64,000 nt of DNA from Nocardia jejuensis NBRC 103114 (GCF_001613145.1 NZ_BDBU01000022.1:92043-156042); one strand, 5' to 3'. Shown: positions 50,435 to 59,100, counted from the stretch's first letter. A program made the numbers and translations. Notes: generated from the letters alone by a model not told the origin.

Positions 50435-51214
50435 CTATTGCCCGCCGAGGCGCGCGTGCATCTCCCACACCAGGATTTCCGACGGCAGGTCGGCGGTGAT
50501 CCGCTGCCCGCCGCTGCGGGTCATCCGCACCGCGTCACCCTCGTACAGCGTGCCGAGCCCCTCCATCTCGATCTCACCCCGCGCGACGAAAAGATGCAGG
50601 TAGGGAGCCTCGGGCAGGTACACCTCCGGCGGCTCGTCCACACCCCGCAGCCTCGCCACGTGCATGGCGGAATGACTGCTGTTGATGGCGATGGCCGTGC
50701 GATCGCGATAGCGCGGGAGCCCGGAGGCCACCGTCACCAGACCGCCGCCCGCGAGCTCGTCGTCGATCTCCAGCTGCTGGTAGCCGGGAGAGAGTCCCGG
50801 TTCGTCGGGCACCACCCACATCTGGACGAAATGCACCGGCTCCTCGTGTTCGGGCGCGGCGCTGATCCGCCAGGAGTCGTTCTTCTCCGAATGCAGGATG
50901 CCGCTGCCCGCGCTCATCCGCTGCGCCAGACCGGGATAGATCACCCCGCTGTGTCCCAGCGAGTCCTGGTGGACCAGGCTGCCGCGCAACACCCAGGTGA
51001 CGATCTCCATATCGCGATGGGGATGCGTTTCGAAGCCCTCACCGGGAAGAACGATGTCCTCGTTGTTCACCAGCAGTAGGCCGTGATGTGTGTTGTCGGG
51101 ATCGTAATGTTCTCCGAAGGAGAACGAATGTTTCGAATCCAGCCATGCCACACGGGTTTTCAACCGGTCACCGGCACGATGGATATCGATGTGTGGTGTC
51201 GTGAGCGTGGACAC
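50435..51214 (-). CDS. Pirin family protein
   Basis: This 259-residue bicupin has the pirin metal site in the N-terminal cupin: HPHRDMEIVTWVLRGSLVHQDSLGH supplies His, His, His and Glu. The segment SAGSGILHSEKND continues the cupin core. The second cupin (about 165-250, SSHSAMHVARLRG, YLHLFVARGEIEMEG) lacks metal ligands. Some pirins are quercetin 2,3-dioxygenases or redox sensors; which applies here is unknown. GTG 51214 has AGGAG about 9 bases upstream; an ATG at 51241 is less likely. It stands divergent from the Nudix-MFS pair across a 262-base gap with no firm promoter call. Confidence 0.9.
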   Translation of the reverse strand: MSTLTTPHIDIHRAGDRLKTRVAWLDSKHSFSFGEHYDPDNTHHGLLLVNNEDIVLPGEGFETHPHRDMEIVTWVLRGSLVHQDSLGHSGVIYPGLAQRMSAGSGILHSEKNDSWRISAAPEHEEPVHFVQMWVVPDEPGLSPGYQQLEIDDELAGGGLVTVASGLPRYRDRTAIAINSSHSAMHVARLRGVDEPPEVYLPEAPYLHLFVARGEIEMEGLGTLYEGDAVRMTRSGGQRITADLPSEILVWEMHARLGGQ

Positions 51215-51476
51215 CGCCCTACTCCTCTCACCGGCGAGCACCGATCAGAATCCAGGGTAGGGGCACATCCGATGCACCGACCTGAATTCCCGGTTAATTC
51301 TAACGTGCCGCTCGCATCAGCCCGCACACCCGCCGAACAGGCACTATCGTGCCCGGCAATCGATACGGGCGAATATCCGGCGAACCCCGGGCATCGCGTA
51401 CGCCCCGTCAGCGGGACGAGGGCGGCGACCGTATCATGATGTGCCGCAAGTGAAATCCGGAGGGAGAGCAGGGGGA

Positions 51477-51947
51477 ATGCGACCCGAAGTACTGGCGGGC
51501 ATCGAACGCGAACTCCGGCAGCAGGCCGACAGCGAGGGAATCGCTCACTTCGTCGTGGGCGTGGCCGTGTTCCGAAACGGCAAACTCCTGCTCGTCAGGC
51601 GTGTCGCCGATGATTACCACGGGGGTATGTACGAACTGCCGGGCGGTGGCGTGGAATCCGGGGAATCCTTCGCCGAATGCGTCGAACGCGAACTCTTCGA
51701 GGAAACCGGGCTGCGCGTTCAACGCATCACGGACGTTCTCGGCGGATTCGATTACGCGACCCGCACCAAATCCCGGGTGCGCAAATACAGCTTCGTCGTC
51801 GATACCGAACCGGGCGAGGTCTTGCTCGCGCCGGGAGAACACGATCAATTCCAGTGGATCGACGCCGACGGACTGGACAGCCTGCCCATGGCGGACGATA
51901 TGCGTGCCGCCGTCTTCGCGTTGGTGACCACACACCCCGCCCGGTGA
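51477..51947 (+). CDS. Nudix hydrolase
   Basis: This 156-residue hydrolase has a complete Nudix box: GGGVESGESFAECVERELFEETGL at about residues 60-83, carrying the metal-binding REXXEE glutamates. The rest is the standard Nudix alpha-beta-alpha fold (HFVVGVAVFRNGKLLLVRR, FDYATRTKSRVRKYSFVVDTEPGEV). It should cleave a nucleoside diphosphate linked to another group; the substrate is unknown. ATG 51477 follows GGGAGAGCAGGGGGA. A TATCAT at 51432-51437 may be the -10. The stop overlaps the GTG of the MFS gene, so the two are coupled. Confidence 0.9.
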   Translation: MRPEVLAGIERELRQQADSEGIAHFVVGVAVFRNGKLLLVRRVADDYHGGMYELPGGGVESGESFAECVERELFEETGLRVQRITDVLGGFDYATRTKSRVRKYSFVVDTEPGEVLLAPGEHDQFQWIDADGLDSLPMADDMRAAVFALVTTHPAR

Positions 51948-53404
51948 TCGACCGGTCGCGGGAGCGAGCCCGCACCGGATGGCACAGCGCGCGCACCGGA
52001 TGGAACCGAGTCCGCACCGGATGGCAGAGCGCGCGCACGGCGGTGCGCGAGAATCCCGGCGCGCTGCGGCTGACCGCGGTCCGCCTGGCCGGGCAGTTCG
52101 GCGACGGCATGTTCCAGGCCGCGCTGTCCGGCGCCATCCTGTTCAACCCCGAACGCGAGACCGATCCGCTGGCCATCGCCGGTGGATTCGCGGCGCTGCT
52201 GCTGCCGTACTCGATCATCGGGCCCTTCGCCGGGGCGCTGCTGGACCGATGGGACCGGCGCAAGGTGCTGCTGGTGGCGAATGTGCTGCGCGCGATCCTG
52301 ATCGGGGTCACCGCGGCCGGGCTGCTCGCGGGGATACGCGACACCCCGCTGCTGTTGCTCGCGCTGTCGGTGGTCGGGACCTCGCGGTTCATCGGAGCCG
52401 GCGTGTCGGCGTCGCTGCCCCGGGTGCTGTCGCGGCGCTGGCTGGTGCCGATGAACTCGGTGCTGGCGACGGTGGCCTCGGGCTGCGCGATCCTGGGCGC
52501 GGGCATCGGGTTCGGGCTCATCGGGGTGATCGGGGCCGGTGATTTCGCCTCGGCCATGGGCGTGGCGGCCAGTGCCTCCGGGTCGATCCTGGGCGCGATC
52601 GCGGCCGTGGGATTCCTGCCGCGCGCCCTCGGACCCGAATCACCCGCCACGACCGCGACCTCGGCGCCCGCGAACGACGCCGTGCCGACCGGTTCGGGTA
52701 CCGCCCCGGACCCCATCGACACCCGAAGTACCGTGCGTGCGATCGCGTCGGGCCTGCGGTCCGGCGCGGGAGCGGTGTGGCGGTCGAGGGAAGTCACCAC
52801 GGCCCTGATCGGAATCGGCGCGCACCGCATCGTGTTCGGGGCCGACACGCTGCTGATGGTGCTGGTACTGCGGCGTGGCGCGGGAACCGGGCATCACATC
52901 GCGAAGTTCGGCGCGGCGATCACGGCGACCGGAATCGGCATGCTGGTCGCGGCGGTCGTCGCACCGTTTCTGATCCCCCGACTCGGACGGCCGCGCACGG
53001 TGATCGCGGGCCTGCTCACCGCGATCGCGGTGCAGCTGACCCTGGTCACCCCGATCACGATCGCCACCGGGACCGCGGAACGACAGGCCGAGCTGATGCT
53101 GCTGGCCGCGGCGTTCCTGCTCGGGCTGGCGGGGCAGACCATCAAGCTCACGGGCGACGCGGCCATGCAGATGGACATCGACGACGCGCACCGCGGACAG
53201 GTCTTCGCACTTCAGGACACGGTTTTCAACATCACCTACGTGCTGGCCCTGGCCGGGACGGCGCTGTGGATACCCGCCGACGGGCGCTCCCCGGCCGTGG
53301 TGATCGCCGCGGCCGGGGTGTACTGCCTGGGCATTCTCGCCATCGGACTCAACTCGCGACGTGGCCGGACGCCGGTGGCGACCGGCCCGAACGCGGGGAC
53401 TTGA
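51944..53404 (+). CDS. MFS transporter with heptad-repeat N-terminus
   Basis: This 486-residue membrane protein is of the MFS exporter type (MFS_3-like), with about 10-12 spans, for example RLTAVRLAGQFGDGMFQAALSGAILF, FAALLLPYSIIGPFAGALLDRWDRRKVLLVANVLRAI and LMLLAAAFLLGLAGQTIKLTGDAAMQ. The motif-A-like LLDRWDRRKV is present. The first 25 residues contain a seven-residue repeat (RTGWHSA, RTGWNRV, RTGWQSA) encoded by a 21-base tandem repeat, giving a basic amphipathic tail. A Thr/Ala/Pro loop joins the halves. GTG 51944 overlaps the Nudix stop. The substrate is unknown; coupling to a Nudix enzyme hints at nucleotide-derivative export, which is speculative. Confidence 0.85.
   Translation: MIDRSRERARTGWHSARTGWNRVRTGWQSARTAVRENPGALRLTAVRLAGQFGDGMFQAALSGAILFNPERETDPLAIAGGFAALLLPYSIIGPFAGALLDRWDRRKVLLVANVLRAILIGVTAAGLLAGIRDTPLLLLALSVVGTSRFIGAGVSASLPRVLSRRWLVPMNSVLATVASGCAILGAGIGFGLIGVIGAGDFASAMGVAASASGSILGAIAAVGFLPRALGPESPATTATSAPANDAVPTGSGTAPDPIDTRSTVRAIASGLRSGAGAVWRSREVTTALIGIGAHRIVFGADTLLMVLVLRRGAGTGHHIAKFGAAITATGIGMLVAAVVAPFLIPRLGRPRTVIAGLLTAIAVQLTLVTPITIATGTAERQAELMLLAAAFLLGLAGQTIKLTGDAAMQMDIDDAHRGQVFALQDTVFNITYVLALAGTALWIPADGRSPAVVIAAAGVYCLGILAIGLNSRRGRTPVATGPNAGT
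51971..52033 (+). repeat. Three tandem 21-bp repeats within the MFS gene
   Basis: Units at 51971-51991, 51992-52012 and 52013-52033 all begin CGCACCGGATGG; units 1 and 3 differ at a single base. A fourth unit starts (CGCAC) at 52034. They encode RTGW-x3 heptads at the N-terminus of the transporter. Confidence 0.85.
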
Positions 53405-53576
53405 TATCGGGTCGGTCACAAGCCGCCGGTAAGCGGACCCAGCGGCCCGGCGCCTCGATTCCGCCGGTTACGGTGGGAGAGATCTTTTCTCGCAGGACGC
53501 GGCCGCCGCACTACGCGGCCAGGTCACCACGGGTGGCCGGTTCATGGTCACAGCCGGATGAGGAGACGCACACCGC

Positions 53577-55220
53577 ATGGGATTCCGTTCGCCTGCCTCG
53601 ACCCACCGCACCGAAATCCCTGCCGCCCTGCTGCTCTCGAGCGTTCTCACGGCCGGGACTCTGCTGCTGCCCGCGGCCCCGGCGCAGGCCTCACCCCTGG
53701 CCCCGTGGGCGCCGCCACCCGTGAACAGCTGCGGAGAAACGGGATTCGATCCGCTGGCCCGCAAGCCGCAGACCGAGAATCCGCCGCCGCCGCCACCCGA
53801 CCCGACCATCCGAATCCCGGTACCCGTACCGGAATTCGTACCGATCGAGGTGCCGGGACCGAAGCCGGACAACACCCGCGTCGCGCCCGTGGTACTGCCC
53901 GAGGATCCGTGCACCAATCCGTGTCCGGACATTCGCGACAATCCCAAGCCGAAGCCGGAAACCGTCGCGCCGCAGCGAGATCCGGCCGACGCGGCGAGCG
54001 AGGACACCACCGCGCCCACCACCACGAGCGCACCCCCGACGAGTACCCCCGGCGGCCCCTCCGCGCAGCCGTGGACGCTTCCGCAGATCGAATTGCAGAC
54101 CGAGACCGAACCCATTCCGATCCCGATCCCCGGCGGCGAACCACCCGAGCCGCAACCCGCGCCGCCCCTGGCCGTGCAGCCGCCCGAAGCCGCGCCGGTC
54201 GCCGCACCCGTCTCACCGCCCGCGGTCGAATCGGTGCGGCTGGTCGATCAGATCACCGGGCGCGGATCCACCAACCGCACCGATATGCGCTGGTCGGTGG
54301 ACGGCACCGACCTCGGGCTGATGTGGGAGAACAAGCCCGGCGAGGTGGCGGTCGTCTTCGGCGACAGCTTCGGCAAGGGCTGGCAACCCAACAACGCGGG
54401 CACCGGCGATCTGGACTGGCGCAGCAACGCCCTCGCCTACAGCACCGACCGCGACCTGAACGACGGCCTCACCCTGAACGGCTTCGTGCAGGACAGCCGC
54501 TGCCACGCCGCGGAGATCCTGGACAGCCGCAAGGTCAAGAACTTCGAGACCACCACCATCCCCACCTCCGGCTTCGCCATCGGCGATCGGCAGTACCTCA
54601 CCTACATGTCGGTGAACCGGTGGAGCCGCATCCCGGGTATGTGGTGGACCAATCTGGGCGGCATCGCCTGGTCCGACGACAACGGCAGCACCTGGACCAA
54701 ATCGCAATGGGCGCGCTGGGACAACCTGTTCGGGGCCGGGCGTTTCCAGGTCGCGACGATGGTGCCGCACGGGGACTACGTGTACATGTTCGGAACTCCC
54801 AACGGGCGCATGGGAGTCATCGGATTGGCGCGGGTGCCCTCGGAGCAGGTGCTCAACAAATCCGCCTACCAGTACTGGCAGAACGGGACCTGGATCGCCG
54901 CCGACGGGGCGAACGAATTGCTCGCCACACCTTTGCTTTCCGGGACGGCCAGTGAACTCTCGATCCGCTACGACAGCGCGGGTGGACAGTGGCAGATGGT
55001 GTACCTCGACTCGGCTCGGCATCAGATCGTGCTGCGGACTGCCGCGGAACCGCAGGGGGCGTGGAGCGATCCGGTGCCGCTGGTGGACACCGACGACTAT
55101 CCGAAGGCGTACGGCGGGTTCATCCATCCCTGGTCGACCGACAAGGACCTGTACTTCACGATGTCGGCGTGGGACAGCTACAACGTGTATCTGATGCACG
55201 CGGCTCTCGAACCGCGCTGA
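53577..55220 (+). CDS. Secreted DUF4185 protein, predicted GH183 endo-D-arabinanase
   Basis: This 547-residue exported protein has a Sec signal ending near PAQASP (residue 38). A long Pro-rich linker (about 50-215, with repeats such as IRIPVPVPEFVPIEVPGPKP) precedes the DUF4185 domain (about 218-547). The domain reads as a five-bladed propeller: DMRWSVDGTDLGLMWE, VAVVFGDSFGKGWQ, QYLTYMSVNRWSRIPGMWWTNLGGIAWSDDNGSTW, VYMFGTPNGRMGVIGLARV and YGGFIHPWS. DUF4185 proteins were recently shown to cleave the D-arabinan of mycobacterial arabinogalactan/lipoarabinomannan and form family GH183. It therefore probably remodels the arabinan wall. Catalytic Asp residues are likely in DGTDLG and FGDSFG. GAGGAG precedes the ATG. 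Confidence 0.82.
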   Translation: MGFRSPASTHRTEIPAALLLSSVLTAGTLLLPAAPAQASPLAPWAPPPVNSCGETGFDPLARKPQTENPPPPPPDPTIRIPVPVPEFVPIEVPGPKPDNTRVAPVVLPEDPCTNPCPDIRDNPKPKPETVAPQRDPADAASEDTTAPTTTSAPPTSTPGGPSAQPWTLPQIELQTETEPIPIPIPGGEPPEPQPAPPLAVQPPEAAPVAAPVSPPAVESVRLVDQITGRGSTNRTDMRWSVDGTDLGLMWENKPGEVAVVFGDSFGKGWQPNNAGTGDLDWRSNALAYSTDRDLNDGLTLNGFVQDSRCHAAEILDSRKVKNFETTTIPTSGFAIGDRQYLTYMSVNRWSRIPGMWWTNLGGIAWSDDNGSTWTKSQWARWDNLFGAGRFQVATMVPHGDYVYMFGTPNGRMGVIGLARVPSEQVLNKSAYQYWQNGTWIAADGANELLATPLLSGTASELSIRYDSAGGQWQMVYLDSARHQIVLRTAAEPQGAWSDPVPLVDTDDYPKAYGGFIHPWSTDKDLYFTMSAWDSYNVYLMHAALEPR

Positions 55221-55271
55221 GGGCGCGGGCAGGCGACGGGGTCACCACGGGCGGCATCAGCCGAGCCGGGA

Positions 55272-56126
55272 TCAGCAGGGGCGGAAGCGCATCGGCTGCC
55301 CCGGGCGCGCCTGCGCGACCAGGTCGACGTCGGCATCGACCACCACGGCCACGACCGGATAGCCCCCGGTGATCGGATGATCTGCCAGGAAGACCACGGG
55401 CTGACCGCTCGGCGGGACCTGGATGGAACCCAAAGCCATGCCCTCCGTGGGTAGTTCGCCCGAAGTGGCGCGATCGAGCGCGGGGCCGGTGCGGCGATCC
55501 AGGCGCGCGCCGACGCGATCGGTATCGGAGGAGACCGCCCAGTCACCGTCGAAGAGCGCACCGGCATCGGCGAACCAGTCGGCGCGAGGGCCGCGCACCG
55601 CGCGGACCGTGAGCAGTCCCGCGGCCGGCGCGGCCACCGGCGCCACATCGACGATGGGATGCTCGCGCGGCGGCTTGCCCACCGGCAGTACGTCGCCCGA
55701 GCGCAGTGGTTCCGGCCCGATGCCGGACAACGTGTCCCGGCTTCGCGAGCCGAGTACCGGGGCCACGTCGATACCGCCCCGGACCGCCACGTAGCAGCGC
55801 AGTCCGGTGGTGGCGAAGCCGAGCCGAAGTCGCTGTCCCTCATCGATTTCCAGCACGCTGGCCGCACCCACCGGCCTGCCGTCGATGGTGGCCGGTGCGG
55901 CCGCGCCGGTCACCGCGACCGTCAGATGCCGCTCCGCCAGCAATTGCAGGCCGCCGAGCAGGACCTCTATCGCGGCCAGGCCCTCCGAATTGCCGACCAG
56001 TCGATTCGCGAGCCGCAGCGAGGCTCGGTCGGCGGCCCCGGCCCGCCCGACCCCCGAATCGAACCAGCCCGGTCGCCCGAGATCCTGAATTGTCGCCAGC
56101 GGCCCCACCCGCTCGACTCGAATCAT
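55272..56126 (-). CDS. pxpC: 5-oxoprolinase subunit C (biotin-dependent carboxylase-like, KipA type)
   Basis: This 284-residue protein of the AHS2/KipA family is the last subunit of the ATP-dependent 5-oxoprolinase PxpABC, which opens cytoplasmic 5-oxoproline to glutamate. Family signatures are LATIQDLGRPGWFDSGVGRAGAADRASLRLANRLVGN, a central AVRGGIDVAPVLGSRSRDTL and EGMALGSIQVPPSGQPVVFLADHPITGGYPVVAVV. GGAGG lies 8 bases before ATG 56126. It is the third gene of the minus-strand order pxpA-pxpB-pxpC, but a 237-base gap separates it from pxpB, where most bacteria have an overlap. Confidence 0.92.
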   Translation of the reverse strand: MIRVERVGPLATIQDLGRPGWFDSGVGRAGAADRASLRLANRLVGNSEGLAAIEVLLGGLQLLAERHLTVAVTGAAAPATIDGRPVGAASVLEIDEGQRLRLGFATTGLRCYVAVRGGIDVAPVLGSRSRDTLSGIGPEPLRSGDVLPVGKPPREHPIVDVAPVAAPAAGLLTVRAVRGPRADWFADAGALFDGDWAVSSDTDRVGARLDRRTGPALDRATSGELPTEGMALGSIQVPPSGQPVVFLADHPITGGYPVVAVVVDADVDLVAQARPGQPMRFRPC

Positions 56127-56322
56127 GCGAAGACCTCCGCTCCATTCCGCGGACAACCGTGCACCCTCGGCGATTCCGCGCAAGCTTTCAGCGATGGTAG
56201 GCGAGATTCGGCCACCCCTGGCGGGATCAGGGGAACACCTTGCGCGGCAGGAGGAATCGGATATCCCTCGCGGCGGGTCGACGAACCCGCGGCGAGCGAC
56301 GGGCCGGGATCACCGCGCGAGT

Positions 56323-56399
56323 TCACCGATGCTCCCCGGCGTTCACCGAGCGAACGCGCGGGCTCATCGATACTCCGCGGCGTTCACGAAACGCACGCG
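56323..56399 (-). repeat. Duplicated 3' end of pxpB
   Basis: The last 36 bases of pxpB (56364-56399, encoding RVRFVNAAEYR and stop) recur at 56323-56358 with 29 of 36 matches, encoding RVRSVNAGEHR and stop. The period is 41 bases. The copy lies in the pxpB-pxpC gap (56127-56363). A 67-codon frame (56326-56123) also fills that gap but has poor codon bias. Confidence 0.65.
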
Positions 56400-57254
56400 A
56401 GTGGCGGCTCGGACCAGTGCGGGAGGGTCGCGATCGACATCCCAGAGGGTCAGGTCGGTCGTGCCGATGAGCTGCCAGCCGCCGGGGCTGCGACGGGGAT
56501 AGATGGCGGAGTAGCCACCGGCGAGAGCTACCGCGCCCGCGGGAATCGAGGTGCGGGACCGGGTTCGGCGGGGCACCGTGAGGCGGCCGTCGGCGGATTC
56601 GAGGTAGCCGAAGCCCGGCGCGAAACCGACGAAGGCGCACCGCCATACGGTGCCGGTGTGCTGGGCGATCACCTCGGCGGGCGGGATCCCCAGCAGCTCC
56701 GCGACCTCGGCCAGATCCTCGCCGTCGTAGCGAACCGGGATCAGCACCGGCTCGTCCGGGATGATCGGGCTCGTCCCCGGACGCGGCGGTGAACCGGGCT
56801 GTGTGGCACCGTATTCGAGTCGGTCCGGACGGCGCGCGGCCGGCGAGGAATCGCGAGCCTGTGGAAAACCGTTGCTTCGCACGACTTCCGGCGAGACTTC
56901 CGCACGCAACGGGGAGCGGACCGGGAGCGGCGGGGGGACGGTCGCGGCGTCGGCCGCTGTGGCGAGGTGGTCGAGCAGGGCGTGCAGGCGTTTGCGCACG
57001 GTGTCGGCGACCGTGCCGGAAGACAGTGTGACCAGGACGGTTTCGGCGGCGGGCAGGACGTCGAGTACCCCGGCGGGACGTGGGCGCAACATCTGGACGA
57101 ACTCGGAGATCATCGCGTGCGAGCGCGGGATGACGAGCAAGGCACGGTCGCCTGCCGGACGGATCTCGCCTGCCGGAGATGCGTTCTCGGCTGAGGGATC
57201 GGGCGCCGGTGGCGGGCTCGTACCGGATGCCGGAATCGGCTCGGAAGCATTCAT
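56364..57254 (-). CDS. pxpB: 5-oxoprolinase subunit B (KipI type) with internal insertion
   Basis: This 296-residue protein of the AHS1/KipI family is the subunit of PxpABC thought to provide ATP-dependent phosphorylation. The N-terminal subdomain is at about 29-98 (RPAGDRALLVIP, GVLDVLPAAETVLVTL). The C-terminal cyclophilin-like subdomain at about 169-290 contains the signature FVGFAPGFGYLESADGRLTVPRR and WQLIGTTDLTLWDVDRDPP. Between them lies a Pro/Arg/Ser-rich insert (about 100-168) absent from typical 210-230 residue members; the first 28 residues are also an Ala/Pro-rich extension. ATG 57254 is 22 bases after the pxpA stop; the ribosome site is weak and ATG 57302 would overlap pxpA. Confidence 0.88.
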   Translation of the reverse strand: MNASEPIPASGTSPPPAPDPSAENASPAGEIRPAGDRALLVIPRSHAMISEFVQMLRPRPAGVLDVLPAAETVLVTLSSGTVADTVRKRLHALLDHLATAADAATVPPPLPVRSPLRAEVSPEVVRSNGFPQARDSSPAARRPDRLEYGATQPGSPPRPGTSPIIPDEPVLIPVRYDGEDLAEVAELLGIPPAEVIAQHTGTVWRCAFVGFAPGFGYLESADGRLTVPRRTRSRTSIPAGAVALAGGYSAIYPRRSPGGWQLIGTTDLTLWDVDRDPPALVRAATRVRFVNAAEYR

Positions 57255-57276
57255 CGCGTGATTCTCACTCGGGGGC

Positions 57277-58029
57277 TCACGTGAAAGCCCGGACGGGCAC
57301 ACCGGATTCGGTCAGTGCGGCACGGATTCGGCGCGCCATCTCCACGGCCGCGGGCGAATCACCGTGGACGCAGAGGCTGGCCGCCGTGACCGCAACCGTG
57401 CCCCCGTCGACGGTACCGGCTTTGCCGTCCCGGGCGATCGAAAGTGCCTGGGCCACGGCGTCGTCCGCGTGCAGCACCGCGCCGGGCACACCGCGCGGAG
57501 CCAGGGCGCCCTCCGGGGTGTACGCGCGATCGGCGAAACCCTCGCCGAGGAAGGGCGTGCGGGCGGCCGAGGCGGCACGCTCCATCTCGGTGCCGGCGGG
57601 GCCGAGCAGCGCCAGCGCGGAATCGAATTCGCGCAGGGCCGCGACCAGGGCGGCGGCCAGCTCGGCGTCGGCGGCGGCCTGGTGATACAGCGCGCCATGG
57701 GGTTTGACGTAGCGAACACGGTCACCCGCGGCGCGTGCGAAGGCGTCCAGACTGCCGAGCTGGTACAGCGTCTCGTCGCGCACCTCACCGGGAGTCACCG
57801 CGATGGCGCGGCGGCCGAAGCCCGCCAGATCCCGATGGCCGACGTGCGCACCGATGCGCACCCCGCGTTCCACCGCGAGTGCACAGGTGCGGCGCATGAT
57901 CCCCGGGTCACCCGCGTGGAAACCGCAGGCGATGTTGGCGCTCGTGACCAGGTCCAGCATGGCGGCGTCGTCACCCATGCGGTACGCGCCGAAGCCCTCG
58001 CCGAGGTCGCTGTTCAGGTCCAGGGTCAT
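57277..58029 (-). CDS. pxpA: 5-oxoprolinase subunit A (LamB/YcsF family)
   Basis: This 250-residue polysaccharide-deacetylase-like barrel protein is the catalytic hydrolase subunit of PxpABC. Hallmarks are LDLNSDLGEGFGAYRMGDD at residues 3-21, SANIACGFHAGDPGIMRRT, IGAHVGHRDLAGFGRR, VKPHGALYHQ and the late LCVHGDSPAAVEMARRI; conserved Asp and His residues are present. It clears 5-oxoproline formed from glutamine or from peptides. GGGAGGC lies just before ATG 58029. It is the first gene of the pxp set. The upstream gap 58030-58261 contains a palindrome at 58179-58194 that may act on either side. Confidence 0.94.
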   Translation of the reverse strand: MTLDLNSDLGEGFGAYRMGDDAAMLDLVTSANIACGFHAGDPGIMRRTCALAVERGVRIGAHVGHRDLAGFGRRAIAVTPGEVRDETLYQLGSLDAFARAAGDRVRYVKPHGALYHQAAADAELAAALVAALREFDSALALLGPAGTEMERAASAARTPFLGEGFADRAYTPEGALAPRGVPGAVLHADDAVAQALSIARDGKAGTVDGGTVAVTAASLCVHGDSPAAVEMARRIRAALTESGVPVRAFT

Positions 58030-58178
58030 CCGTGCCTCCCACTTCGTCTCTTCGGGGCGCAGGTTCCGATTGTGGTCCCGAGTACGCCCGGGGACAACAA
58101 TCACGGCGGCTTCGCACCCTTTGTCGCGACGGCGCCCGGCACTCGGTCATGGCCGTGGGGTAGCCGACCACAGCTGAA

Positions 58179-58194
58179 CCTACCGGTCAGTAGG
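58179..58194. promoter_or_regulatory. TetR-type palindrome CCTAC-N6-GTAGG
   Basis: Perfect 5-base arms (58179-58183, 58190-58194) form a common TetR-operator shape (CCTACCGGTCAGTAGG). It lies in the divergent gap, 68 bases before the gene at 58262. A TACGCT at 58245-58250 may be that gene's -10. Confidence 0.5.
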
Positions 58195-58261
58195 AGAGTG
58201 GCCCGCGTCACTCGCAGACCCCTGGCGCTGACACACGTGGCCAGTACGCTCAGAGGCAATC

Positions 58262-59089
58262 ATGGCCACCTATTTCGATCCGAAGGCCTGGTCACCCTTG
58301 CGGGCGGTGGACCTGGGCATGGACCTGGGAAAACGCCTGTTCGACCAGTCATGGGTCGAGCAGTGGACCACCTTCACCACGGCCTGGATCGATCCGGTGA
58401 CCGATTTCGGGGTCGGCACCGTCACCGCGCTCATGCCCGACGTGCTCATGACCCTGCTCTCCGAAGGCATTCTGAGCCGGTTCGGCGGGCAGGAGGTCAG
58501 TGCGACCCTGCTCGGACACGACGTGCGCGCCACGCTGCACACCCTCAAGGTGCGCCGCCGCGGGGCGAACTTCCAGACCAAAACCGTTCTCACCGGGATG
58601 TATTGGAACGAGCATCTGGTTCAGGAGATCACCGTCATCGCGCACGGGGTGCGGCTCATCCCCGGCGTGCCGACTCGGATCAGATCCTCGCAACTGGACG
58701 CGACGGGGATCATCTCCGTTGCGGCACTGCTGGATTGGATCAACAGCTGGCAGTCGGACTGGATGGTGGAGCCGGGACCGGACGGGCTCGTCCTGGCCAA
58801 GCATCGGCGACGCGGGATTCGCGCGCTGGTCGACGCGTCGATCACCGACAACGTCCTCACCATCACCGTGCATCGCGCGCACTGGCGGAAGGTGCGCGCA
58901 CCGCGCAGCCTGACCAGGCTCGATCCGATCGTGTTGGCGGAGTTGCCGAATCAGGCCCGCATCCTGCGCGCCGAACGCGTCGGGCAGGACATTCACTTCG
59001 CCGCCGACCTGCCCGGAATGAGCGGGTCGTTCGACCTGGCGCAGATCCGGTCGGCGATCGTCGCGGGAACGACCCTCATCGTGTTCTAG
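58262..59089 (+). CDS. Unknown protein, beta-rich, possibly DUF2993-like
   Basis: This 275-residue protein has no signal peptide and no clear membrane span. The first 70 residues are amphipathic helices (VDLGMDLGKRLFDQSWVEQWTTFTTAWIDPV, ALMPDVLMTLLSEGILSRFGGQ). The rest alternates short strands (VSATLLGHDVRATLHTLKVRRRG, VQEITVIAHGVRLIPGVP, NVLTITVHRAHWRKV, IHFAADLPGMSGSFDL). The pattern recalls lipid-binding LmeA/DUF2993 proteins, in which repeated strands make a curved sheet, but key features could not be confirmed by eye. AGAGG lies before ATG 58262. It is convergent with the CCA-adding enzyme gene (11-base gap). A TetR-type palindrome upstream suggests regulated expression. Confidence 0.75.
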   Translation: MATYFDPKAWSPLRAVDLGMDLGKRLFDQSWVEQWTTFTTAWIDPVTDFGVGTVTALMPDVLMTLLSEGILSRFGGQEVSATLLGHDVRATLHTLKVRRRGANFQTKTVLTGMYWNEHLVQEITVIAHGVRLIPGVPTRIRSSQLDATGIISVAALLDWINSWQSDWMVEPGPDGLVLAKHRRRGIRALVDASITDNVLTITVHRAHWRKVRAPRSLTRLDPIVLAELPNQARILRAERVGQDIHFAADLPGMSGSFDLAQIRSAIVAGTTLIVF

Positions 59090-59100
59090 GAACCCGACCC

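Noticed and set aside
56123..56326. 67-codon frame filling the pxpB-pxpC gap and overlapping pxpC by ATGA
   Set aside because: The overlap is tempting, but third-position GC is clearly lower than in neighbouring genes, the sequence is low in complexity, and the start lies in the duplicated pxpB tail.
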